Assembly: GCA_016722285.1 (NCBI GenBank)
Contig: JADKGI010000007.1
Span: 1-64,000 of the forward strand
From: Saprospiraceae bacterium
GTDB lineage: Bacteria > Bacteroidota > Bacteroidia > Chitinophagales > Saprospiraceae
Reading direction: 5' to 3'
Length of the DNA: 64,000 bases
Under the pieces are notes generated by a model, which was given only the letters and a program-made list of their open reading frames with translations, was not told the origin of the DNA and did not search any database. A program made the translations under genes and the position numbers. Position 1 is the first letter of the stretch; each line of letters opens with the position of its first letter. This document shows, piece by piece, positions 1-12,100 of the stretch.

Positions 1-2015
1 AATAATAATTTTTCCATCACTTTGGATATTGGCTACCCTAATTGTGTTATTCGCTCCGATACCAGTATTAAAGGTTTCGTCAAGTGATCCATTTGCATTA
101 AGACGAGCAATATGGTTTCTTATAGTTCCATTATATTCAGTGAAGAGCCCTCCAATAATAATTTTTCCATCGACTTGGATAGCACTTGTCCGAACCCAGT
201 TATTTGTTCCTGTTCCAGTGTTAAAAGTATTGTCTAAGCTGCCATCAAGTTAAGACGAGCTATTCGGGTTTACAAGTATTCCATTATGTTCAGTAAAGGG
301 CCGCCAACAATAATTTTTCCGTCACTTTGAACAGAAGCGGAAGTCATTAAAATCATTTTCACACCCAAACCGGGGTTAAAGGTTTCATCAAGAGATCCGT
401 TTGTATTAAAAGGCGAGCAATACGATTTCTTGGGACTCCATTAAAAAAGTAAAGCCATCAACAATAATTTTTCCATCGTTTTGAATTGCGATAATTCTTA
501 TATTATCATTAGCCCCCAAACCGGGGTTGAACGTTTCATCAAGAGATCCGTTTGCATATAGACGAGCAATACGATTTCTTGAAATATTATTTAAGGAAGT
601 GAAGTTTCCACCAAGATATTCTCCATCACCTTGAATGGTGGATGTCAAAATGGATGAATTTTGTCCAGATGGCCCGAGTTAAACGATTCATCTAGAGAAC
701 CATCTTCATTAATCCGTGCAATACACGGCTACCCTAGGAACTCCATTATGAGGAAATGATTCACCACCAATAATAATTTCGGCATTCTCCAGAATAAGTG
801 GTATAAATAAAGTTGGTTGTCTCTGTTGGAAGGTCAAGTTTCGTCCAGAGAGCCATCTGGATTAAGACGAGCAATACGATTTCTTGAAATGCCATTAAAG
901 GTAGTAAATCCTCCTCCAATCAATATTTTTCCATCACTTTGGATATTGGCTACCCAAATTGTGTTATTCGCTCCGATACCAGTATTAAAGGTTTCGTCAG
1001 GTGATCCATTAGCATTAAAACGAGCAATACAGCTTCTTGAAATGCCATCTAAGGTACCAAGCCCCCCCAATGATGATTTTTCCATACACTTTGAATAGCT
1101 GATTATTAGGACGGTTCCGTTGGCTCCGAAACCAGGATTAAAAGTTGAATCAATACTTCCATTGGCATTAAGACGAGCAATACGATTTCTAGATGCTCCA
1201 TTATACGAAGTGAAATTACCCCCGATAATAATTTTCCCATCGTTTTGAATACAAATTGTTTGTACAGTGGCGTTTGGCCCTAATATAGGGATAAAGGATG
1301 TGTCAATACTGCCATCGGTATTAAGTCTGGCAATACGATTTCTTGCTGTTCCATTATATGAAGTGAACTCACCTCCGATAATAATTTTTCCATCACTTTG
1401 AATAGCACTTGTACCAACCCAATCATTAGCCCCCAAACCGGGGTTGAACGTTTCATCAAGATATCCGTTTGCATTAAGACGAGCAATACTATTTCTTGAA
1501 ATGCCATTAAAGGTAGTAAATCCTCCTCCAATCAATATTTTTCCATCACTTTGAATATCACTTGTACCAACCCAATTGTTTGTTCCAATTCCGGGATTAA
1601 AAGTTGAGTCAATACTTCCATTGGCATTAAGTCTGGCTATATTATTTCTAGATATACCATTATAGGAAGTGAAATCCCCCAACAATTATTATTTTGCCGT
1701 CTTTCTGTATTGAAACATCATAAACATCATCATCTGTCCCCGCTCCAATGTTAAAAGTTGAGTCAAGCGACCCATCAGTATTCAGTCTAGCAATCCTGTT
1801 TCTTGGTAATCCAAGATAATAAGTGAATTCGCCACCAATAATAATTTTACCATCGCTTTGCGTTAACGTACTATAGACACTACCGTTGGACCCTTCGAAA
1901 TTACCAAACCCAACGCCAGGTGGGTTAAAGGTGGGGTCTAAGAACCAGGAGCTTGTGATTGTCCAACAATTATTATGGATAAGTATATCACAAATGAGAA
2001 TATTATCTTTTTCAT
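1..2015 (-). CDS. Delta-60 repeat (DUF5122-type propeller) secreted protein, 3' part outside window, frame-broken
   Basis: The gene starts at the ATG at 2015 with a signal peptide (MKKIIFSFVIYLSIIIVG, then QSQ). It continues as ~55-residue units of the delta-60 type: ARLNxDGSLDxTFNPG, then IQSDGKIIIGG, then FTSYNG. The family forms beta-propeller-like extracellular repeats, and its members in Bacteroidota usually end in a T9SS tail; here that end lies beyond position 1. The reading frame is lost several times, near 1940 (one T missing just after the signal peptide), 1680, 1085, 800, 650, 410 and 250. Translation in the alternate frame restores the repeat each time, except around 660-830, where the match is poorer. 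Function is unknown; a surface adhesin or binding role is inferred. The paralogue at 26545-31267 shows what the intact architecture probably looks like. Confidence 0.75.
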
Positions 2016-2370
2016 AATTAAAACTTTCAAATGATGTGAAAAGGAGATTATTTATTTATTAAGAATATTCAAAAATCGTTTTTCAAGTAAGCCTTAGTCT
2101 TTAGTAAAGAATATAGGATTAACCGCAATAAAAAAAAACTAGGGTGATAGAATAAATTTCCGGACCATAAAAGATGGTTTATCCCTTCAGTGAAAGCAAT
2201 TATATTTCCAAGCAAATGTAGAAATATAATTTTATAATATAAGCTTAATTTAAACTTATATTGTAATGATATTAGTCATTCAGTAATAAATACTTTTTTT
2301 ATTGGTTGACAGTCAAAATATAAATTGGATTTATATTCTACAAAGAATTTCATTTTGGCATTTAAAAGAT
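2016..2370. other. Intergenic, no gene seen
   Basis: This is AT-rich spacer between two minus-strand genes. It must carry the promoter of the delta-60 gene that starts at 2015. I see no convincing ORF, RNA or strong hairpin. Confidence 0.5.
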
Positions 2371-5300
2371 TTACTCTATAAATATCAACTTATGATTATA
2401 CCGGACACCGTCAATATTAAATACTACCGTATAAATGCCTTTCCCAAAATCTTTACCATCAATCTGTCTGATTGCCAGTCTATCATTTAATTCTTCCGTG
2501 AATATATTTTGACTCACCTTTTGACCCAAACCATTAAAAATTTCAATGTTTACCTTTGCCCCAATATATGCTTCTATATAACAGTTTATTACATCAGTAG
2601 TAGGATTAGGGAATATTCCAGTTTTTATATCTTTTGATCTAGAAACAATGACAGAAACAGGCTATCAGTAGGTCTCTTTATCATTAAAATCACCTGTTTA
2701 AGCCTGTATATATAGTTCCCGTCTTTTGAAATATTATTGTCATTAAATACACAATCTATTACTGATGCTGAATTGCCAGAACCGTTCACTTTCCCGATGA
2801 ACTCAAAGTCGGCACTTTCAAAACTTCTTTCTATATCAAAACAGGCATTGTTTACTTCTGATGAGGTTGACCAGGATAACTCATTTACCAGTTTACGATC
2901 ATTCCAAAATGCTTTGAGATTAAGTAGGTTAACCGGTAATGGTACCAGGTTACTTAAATCATTTCCAAGATTTCCAGATACTACATGGATTGTTAAACTT
3001 TCTGTATCCACACAATCGTTGCAATCCGTTACTGTGACTCTATAAAAAACAGAACTGACCGGAGTAACTTTTATACTTGATGTGGTAGCTCCCGTGGACC
3101 AAAGGTATTTAAAATTATTTGTGGCAGTACTGTCTCCACTGCAAGTGGAAAAACCGGTAATCATTGGGGATAATGTAAGAGTAGGGCCGGGATTTATCAT
3201 AAGGTCAAGTCCCAGATCCGCAGTCAAAGATGCCACCTTAATTTCATGTTCCTCTGTATATGAACAGCCATTACAATCCGTTACTGTAACTTTATAATTA
3301 GTGTTTTCAATTGGTTTTACAGCTATAGAAGATGATGAACTTCCTGTTGACCATTTAAATGATGAGATTAATTTAGATGTGCCCTGGCAACAACCACCTG
3401 TAATTTTGATATCGTCAATATCCCAGATGGTTTCGACAGCTCCATTATTTATAGTACAATATGGGATTAATTCAAATAAATAGTTAGCGGGTACCAATGT
3501 TCTGAAATTATCAATATATGTGAAATTGAAATTTCTTAATTCCCATATCCTGCTAGATGTCAAGCTATCTGAGTAATAAATAAATTCACCATTTTTGCTT
3601 ACTCGTAAGATAAATTTTTGAGCGAAATTATTCGGGCCGGTTGCCCCGTTTAGAATTCTAAACTTTTCGGGCGATTGTTCATAAAATTCCAAACCAGTAA
3701 TCTGACCAGTTAAATCGGGATCAACAAATACTTCAAATCTTAGAGCTTGATTAAAGTCAACATTAGCCGGATTGCAGGTTTTTTGTGATCCTATGCACAT
3801 TGCAATACTACCATCTGGCCCTGTAGTGCATGAATGCTTATTGCCAGGTAATCTATGTACATTGCCGGCATTAATACTAATGCAATTGGAATTTGAAACA
3901 ATAGGTATAAATTCAGAGTAATCCAGATGTGTTCCCAACGCCATAATAGACTGACAAACATTTAAATCCCAATGCACCAGAACTTCAGGGTTTGTAACCA
4001 TACAATAATTGGTGCAAATCGTACTATCCAAGTTTTCACCTATTGAATAAATGTCAGATTTTGCTGACCCGGCAGCTAAAACCACACTGGATCCTTTACA
4101 TATCTGATTAGGCCCCATGATGGTTAGGTCTGGTATTTTACTAACATTTATTGTTTTAGAAGTGCTAATTTTACAGCCTTTAGAATCTGACACGGTTACA
4201 GTATATAGTGTAGTAATTAATGGACTGATTATAATAACAGATGATGTTTCACCTGTGGCCCAAAGAAATGATGAACCTCCTGATGCTGATAAAGTAGAAG
4301 ATGAGCCACTACAAATAGCGTTTTCCCCAGTAATTTTCGCTTCGGGTAATGGATTTACCACGATAGTTGCTGATGTCAGGTCTGTACAGCCAATGCTATC
4401 TGTAACTACAACTGTAAGGGTAGAATCGCCAAAGGGCATTAAACTAATTTTTTTAGTATTCAAATTGTTGCTCCATAGATAAGATATTCCACCGTCGGCA
4501 ATCAAACTTACGGACGAACCTAAGCAGACTGTAAGTAAGCCATTAATGGAGGCAACAGGTTTGGTATTTACAATCACGGTGATAGTTTTACTTGCCTGAC
4601 CACCTAAATCATTAGTAACAGTCACAGTATAAATAGTAGATTGTTGTGGATTGACGTGTATAGAGGAGGTTGATAATCCATTACTCCATCCATATGTAGT
4701 GCCTCCGCTAGCTGTTAAAGTTGCTGACTCCCCACTACAAATCACGGTATCACCACTTATTGTAATGTCAGGTATAGTAAGCACAGTAATGGTTTTACTG
4801 GCAATGGCATTACAATTATTTGCATCAGACACTGTGACTGTATAAGAAGTAGTTTCTAAAGGAATGACTAATATTTCAGCTGTTACTGATCCTGTATTCC
4901 AAATATAATTGGAACCACCACTAGCTACAAGAACAACTGACGAACCTAAATTTATGGTGCTTTTTCCAGAAATAACTGCAATAGGCGAAGGGTTCATTTA
5001 TCATGGAGTTTTCGCTTGCTGAGCCATTAATATCTGTGATAGTTACAGAATATGTCCGTGATGAAGATGGACTTATTGATAAAGAATTTTCGGTAGAACC
5101 CGTATCCCATAAATAGCGTATGCCACCTGAAATTGTTAATGTGGTTTTTTGTCCATTACAAATTGTGGTAATGCCTTCGATTGAAGCTTCTGGCAAAGAA
5201 TTTACCGTAATAGATTTACTGGCCAAGGATGTGCAACCATTAATACCCGAAACCGTGACAGTATATATCTTTGAATTCAAAGGGCTTACTGTTATGGATG

Positions 5301-8300
5301 CAGATACTGAACCCTGACTCCAACGGTACGAATTGCCGACTGATGCAGATAGCGTTGTACTTTCACCTTTACAAATAACATTATTACCGGATATATTAGC
5401 GTTTGGCAATGGGTTTACAGAGACTTGCTTTCCTGAAGAACTTTGACACCCATTAATATCTGTCACAGTAACGCTGTAACCACTTGTGGTAAAAGGACTA
5501 AGAAATATGGAAGATGTAGTAGATCCTTGATTCCACAAGTACATAACTCCTCCGGATGCAACCAAAGTAGTACTTTCACCGTTGCAAATTGAAACATTTC
5601 CTAAAATTTCAAATATTGGTTTTGGGTTTACTTTTAATATTTTGTTTGCTACTGCACTACATCCTTTTACATCACTTACGGTAACTGTGAACGTGACGGT
5701 AGATAAAGGATTTATTTCAATAGAAGCAGTAGACTGACCATTATTCCATGAGTAAAAAGTACCACCAGATGAAATCAGTGTTGTGGTGGCCCCGGCACAT
5801 ATTTCATCTATTCCTGAAATAGAAGGGATAGGAGATTGGTTAACGATCAATGTTCTAGCAGCGATAGTGCTACATCCATTTGAATTTGTAACTGTCACTG
5901 TATATTTTCCTGGAGTATTTAAGTTTATTGCCGCTGTAGATTGTCCGGTACTCCATAAATAACTACCGTTGGCATTAGCAGTCCAAGTAGTAAAGGATCC
6001 ATTACATATCTCTAAGTCTCCACTTATAGTTATAATTGGATTCAAGTTGACTGTCAAAGTTCTGGAACCTATTAAAATGCAACCATCAGCTGAGGTAACA
6101 GTAACAGAATATGTTCCTTGTAAACTAGCGGTAATTGCTGAATTTGTTGCGCCATTGCTCCAAAGGTATCTTCCACCATCTACAGCTGTGAAAGTGCTGC
6201 TATTTCCCTCGCAAATCACATTTGAACCTGTTACAATCGCCGATGGATTATTAGTAATACTTAATATTCTAGAAGCTGAAGCGGTACAGCCATGTTCATT
6301 TGTTACGGTAACGGTATATGTTCCAGCAGTATTAAGATTTATTGCTGCTGTTGATGCTCCTGTACTCCATGTAAAACTTGAACCGCCGCTTGTAGTCCAT
6401 TTAGTGGACGAGCCACTACATATTTCAGATGTTCCATTAATGAAAATATTTGGCTTAGTGTTGACTGTCAAAACTCTGGAACCAGTTGAGATGCATCCGT
6501 CTGCAGAGGTTACAGTAACAGTGTATGTTCCTTGCAAGTTGACGACAATAGATGAATTGGTTTGCTCCATTACTCCAAGGTAAATTCCGCTATTGGTAGT
6601 GGCGAAAGTGCTGCTGTTTCCATCGCAAATTATATTGGCACCTATAATGGTGGTCGATGGGTTAGCAGTAATGGTAAGTGTTTTTGATACTGAGGCCGAA
6701 CAACCATTAATATTTGTTACAGTAACAGTATATGCTCCAGCAATATTAAGATTTAGTGATGCTGTTGAAACTCCGGTACTCCATGAAAAACCTGAACCAC
6801 TACTTGCAGTCCATAGGGTGGAAGAGCCATTACATATTGTAGCGGCTCCAACAATGGTAGCTGATGGTTTAGCATTAACGGTTAGAGTCTTGCTCCCTGT
6901 AAAAGTGCAACCATCTTGGGAAGTTACAATAACAGCGTATGTCCCAGCAGTGTCAATATCAATAGATGCATTCGTTGCTCCGGTACTCCATAGGTATGTT
7001 CCGCCGCCTGTAGAAGTGAAAGTACTGTTTCCTCCTTCACAGATTACACTTGCACCAGTAATTGTTGCTGATGGGTTAGTAGTAATATTAAGCGTTTTTG
7101 TTGCTGTTTCTGAGCAGCCACTTGCATTTGTTATTGTAACGGTATATGTTCCAGCAGTATTAAGATTTATTGCTGCTGTTGAAGCTCCGGTACTCCATGA
7201 AAAAATTGAACCGCCGCTTGCAGTCCATGATGTGGATAGGCCATTACATATTTCAGATGCACCAATAATGGTAGCTGTTGGTTTGCCTGTAAATAAAATG
7301 GTCTTAGTACCTGAAGAACTGCATCCGTCACCATAAGTTACTTTTACACTATATGTTCCCGAAATATTAATCGATATAGTATCTGCTGTTGACCCTGTAC
7401 TCCAAAGGTAGGTACAACCAATACATGAATTTGTTGATAATGTCATAGACTCGCCATTGCAAGCAGTAGGTGGTGACGCAGATATTACTTGTGAGTCTTT
7501 CGAAGAATACTTGATGGTTTTGACGTCCTCCCCGGTTCCATTACAAGAAGAATGGCCAGTGATGTAAATATTGTCACATTTATCAATTACCATTGAAGAA
7601 GCTATATCCGAATTATTGTTACCACAATCATAAGTTTGGGTCCAAAGTGAATCACCATTATTGGTATATTTCGATGTTTGAATATTTCCAGTACTAGTAT
7701 AACTTGTAGCAAATATATAAGGCTCATTTGGTAATTTGCTTAGCGCTAATGCTACTGGATATTTATCAATATTATTATTATCTGATAGAAATTTACTCCA
7801 CAGTACTCCACCAATAGAATTAAATTTGCTTGCATATATTTTATGAAGGTTGTTAATAAGAATATCGTCTAGGATGTAGGAGTTTAATTCTCTATCTAAT
7901 TTTAGATCAATTCCTTGTATTCTGGAACCTAATACTCCTTTACTCCATGCTGGTTCGCCTACTCGATAAAGTAAATTTTGACATACTTATTATGACTGGA
8001 TTAACTGAGTTTATATTATCATCGGCGGTACTTAATACATAAATATTGCCAACTGGATCTGATAATATCTTATCGGGAACCCCTCCAACCTGAGCATTTG
8101 AATTAAAAGCGGTATTATATTTAAACAGTTGAAATCCATTATCAGAGCTATACTCATATGTTTATATTTGTAATCAATCCCCGCACTCATGGCCACCAGC
8201 ACGTTTCCAACATTATTTAATATTATAGCGGACGCCGTATTCCCTTCGAAAGCAAAATCAAGATTTATAGAATTTACCCATCCCCGAACTCCTAAAGAAC

Positions 8301-8816
8301 TTATTTTAAATACTAAGCTGTTCCTAGTAGCATTTTCACTACCACATACATAGGAATTACCAAAAACATCAATAACAATGTTTGAAGCAAAGTCATCTTT
8401 ATTTGAACTGCCATTGTATGAATTAACCCACTGCTGTGCTCCATCAGAATTGTATTTGATGGTAACAATATCAAATCCAGAATTAGTACCTTTACTTTTT
8501 CCAGTTACATAGGTGTTTCCATTTTTTATCTATTGCTATAGCCACTGCCTCGTCTTCACCATCTGCAGTACCATTATATCGTGCTGTCCAGAGAGTGTCC
8601 CCATTGGCATTATATTTTATAGTTAGATAATCACCAGAAGTGATGCCATCACTTTTACCTGTTACGTATCATTTCCACTATCATCAACTGCAATTTTATT
8701 TCCTTATCGTTTGCAGTTGGTCCATTTAAGCTAGATTCCCAAACTAAAGTAGCTTGAGACTGCATAGTGGATATTAAAAAAATAAAAAAAAGCGAAATTA
8801 GAGTTAAGTTTTTCAT
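2371..8816 (-). CDS. SBBP-propeller / Ig-like repeat protein with T9SS type A sorting domain
   Basis: The start is the ATG at 8816 with a signal peptide (MKNLTLISLFFIFLIST). The first ~400 residues carry SBBP beta-propeller repeats (YVTGKSxG, TIKYNxxGxxxW). About 18 Ig/PKD-like repeats of ~83 residues follow (ICxGxSTTLTASGG, YxWSTG, YTVTVTDxNGC, SKTITV). The C-terminus, recovered in a shifted frame, is a T9SS type A tail: KTGIFPNPTTDVI, then IEIFNGLGQKV, ending YNHKLIFIE-stop at 2371. The penultimate Ig-like repeat is interrupted by a ~195-residue domain at about 3400-4060. Reconstructed length is ~2,150 residues. Breaks lie near 8690, 8525, 8160, 7985, 4997 and 2670. It is predicted to be exported by the T9SS and anchored at the cell surface. 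An adhesin or matrix-binding role is inferred; no catalytic motif was seen. Confidence 0.8.
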
Positions 8817-9147
8817 ACAGTTTTATTGAAAATGGAATATTACATAAAAATTTATATCGAACCCTAATATTTTATTTTGTGATGAGCGGTAATACAAATG
8901 AGAAAGCATCATAACAGAATTTGCATGGTTAAAATTAACAGGATGAAACAAAAAATTATGGGTCTTTTCCACTTTCCAAAAAACAATTGATAGAAAGAAT
9001 TTAACTATGTCTTACAGGACCTGAATATTTGCAACTAATCGATTTTATAATGTCATAATACTACTCTAGCAATTCAAAATATCTATTTTTTATCTCAAAT
9101 ATAGTACTAAAATATTTAGCATTTTAAACCAGTAATTAATTAATATC
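8817..9147. other. Intergenic, no gene seen
   Basis: This is an AT-rich spacer between the T9SS tail of the M43 gene and the start of the SBBP gene, both on the minus strand. No ORF or strong terminator hairpin was recognised. Confidence 0.5.
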
Positions 9148-12100
9148 TTAATTCTTTATCAATTTTTGTGTATAAATATTGTCATTTGTTTCCACACTTA
9201 TTATATACATTCCTTTATTTAGTCCTGAAATATCCAAAACATTATTTTTATCTGCTGGTGGCAATGCCATTAACTGACTTGCCAGATTGAATACCTGTAT
9301 TTTGGTAATCTGATCATCCATTATAATTTGAATTATTTGGTCAGATGGATTAGGAACTATTATAAATCCATAGCCTTTTGATTTTAATGCCTGAATCATT
9401 ACATTATCCTGATTTGGGTTTGAATCATGGATGCATTACTGCTTACCAAACAGAAATTCACAGTTTTTGAGGTTGTAAATGTTGAATTACTTACTATTTC
9501 CGATGTTCCCTGAAGTACTCTAAAATAACCGGGTGATAGAATGCCGTCACCAAAAGCATCTACAATATTAAATGTATAACATCCCGTCGGCAGACAATAT
9601 GGGTGTGTATATAAAGTCTGACCGAGCAAATAATTACCTCCGCTTGATACAATAGTCCCTGACGCGTTTTTAATAGTCCATGATATTTCCCCAGGATATT
9701 GGTCGGTCTTTATTTCTACTGAAATATTAATACAACTTCCGCATGGAGCACATATCCCGCCACAGTCCACTCCTGTTTCAGTTCCGTTTTTGATTCCATC
9801 CGTACATGTTGGACAGACAGGGCAACTTCCACCGCAATCAATTCCGGTTTCATTACCGTTTTTGATTCCATCATTACAGGTTGGACAAGGTGCACAACTG
9901 CCACCGCAATCCACGCCTGTTTCATTGCCGTTCTTGATTCCATCATTGCAGGTAGGAGCTGGGATGGATCCCAAACAGAAATTCACCGTTTTAGCTGTTG
10001 AATATGGAGAATTACTTACAATCTCTGTTGTTCCCATAAGTACTCTAAAGTAACCAGGAGAAATTATCCCATCCCCATAAGTATCTGTAATATTAAATGT
10101 ATAACAGCCTGGCGGCAGACAATACGTATTTGTGTGTAAAGTATTATTAACTATATAGTTTCCTCTGCTGGCAACAATGGTTCCTGCTGAATTTTTAATA
10201 TTCCAGGAAATCTCCGAAGCATATGGGTCTGTCTTAATTTCTACTGAAATATTTATACAGGTTCCACATGGGGCACATGAACCACCACAATCAACATCTG
10301 TCTCATTGCCATTTTGATACCATCAGAGCATGTAGAACAAGGAGCAGGAACCACCGCAGTCCACTCCTGTTTCTGATCCGTTTTTAATTCCGTCGGAACA
10401 AGTTGGACAAGGTGAGCAGATCCACCACAATCAATACCCGTTTCGTTGCCATTTTTGATACCATCAGAACATGTGAGGACATGGGTGCAAAAGATCCACC
10501 ACAATCAATTCCCGTTTCATTTCCATTTTGATTCCATCATTGCAGGTAGGACAAGGTGCACAACTGCCACCGCAATCCACGCCGGTTTCATTGCCGTTCT
10601 TGATTCCATCATTGCAGGTAGGAGCTAGGATGGATCCCAAACAGAAATTCACCGTTTTAGCTGTTGAATATGAGAATTACTTACAATCTCTGTTGTTCCC
10701 ATAAGTACTCTAAAGTAACCAGGAGAAATTATCCATCCCCAAAAACATCTGCAATATTAAATGTATAACAGCCTGCCAGCAGACAATACGTATTTGTGTG
10801 TAATGTGTTATTAAACATATAGTTTCCTCTGCTTGGCAACAATGGTTCCTGCTGAATTTTTAATATTCCAGAAATCTCCAAGCATATGGGTCTGTATTAA
10901 TTTCTACTGAAATATTTATACAGGTTCCACATGGGGCACATGAACCACCACAATCAACATCTGTCTCATTGCCATTTTTGATACCATCAGAGCATGTAGA
11001 ACAAGGAGAGCAGGAACCACCGCAGTCCACTCCTGTTTCTGATCCGTTTTTAATTCCGTCGGAACAAGTTGGACAAGGTGAGCAAGATCCACCACAATCA
11101 ATACCCGTTTCGTTGCCATTTTTGATACCATCAGAACATGTAGGACATGGAGTGCAAGATCCACCACAATCAATTCCCGTTTCATTTCCATTTTTGATGC
11201 CATCATTGCAGGTAGGACAAGGTGCACAACTGCCACCGCAATCCACTCCGGTTTCATTGCCGTTCTTGATTCCATCATTGCAGGTAGGAGCTGGGGCAGA
11301 TCCCAAACAGAAATTCACCATTTTAGCTGTTGAATATGGAGAATTACTTACAATCTCTGTTGTTCCCAAAAGTACTCTAAAATAACCTGGAGAAATTATC
11401 CCATCCCCATAAGTATCTGTAATATTAAATGTATAACAGCCTGGCGGCAGACAATACGTATTTGTGTGTAAAGTATTATTAACTATATAGTTTCCACTGC
11501 TGGCAACAATGGTTCCTGCTGAATTTTTAATATTCCAGGAAATCTCCGAAGCATATGGGTCTGTCTTAATTTCTACTGAAATATTTATACAGGTTCCACA
11601 TGGGGCACATGAACCACCGCAGTCAATTCCGGTTTCTGTACCGTTTTAATTCCGTCACTGCATGTTGGACAAGGTGCACAATTTCCACCACAATCTACGC
11701 CTGTCTCGTTGCCATTTTTATTCCATCGTTGCAAGTAGGGCAAACAGGGCAAGTACCTCCGCAGTCCACACCGGTTTCTGTGCCGTTTTTAATTCCATCA
11801 CTACATGTGGGACAAGGAGTACAGCTTCCGCCACAATCCACTCCTGTTTCACTACCATTTTTTATACCATCAAAGCAAGTTTGACAAGGAAGACAAGGTC
11901 CACCACAGTCTATCCCTGATTCATAACCATTCTTAATGCCATCAAAGCAAGTTGGACAAGGAGCACAGTCGCCGCCACAGTCTATCCCGGTTTCGTTTCC
12001 ATTTTTAATACCATCCGAGCAATTAGGACAAGGAACACAGGAACCACCACAATCTATTCCTGTCTCATTTCCATTTTTTATTCCATCCGTACAGTTAGGA

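Noticed and set aside
5969..7336. Long plus-strand open readings opposite the Ig-repeat gene
   Set aside because: They mirror the repeat period of the minus-strand gene, lack start context and resemble no protein family; they are antisense shadows.
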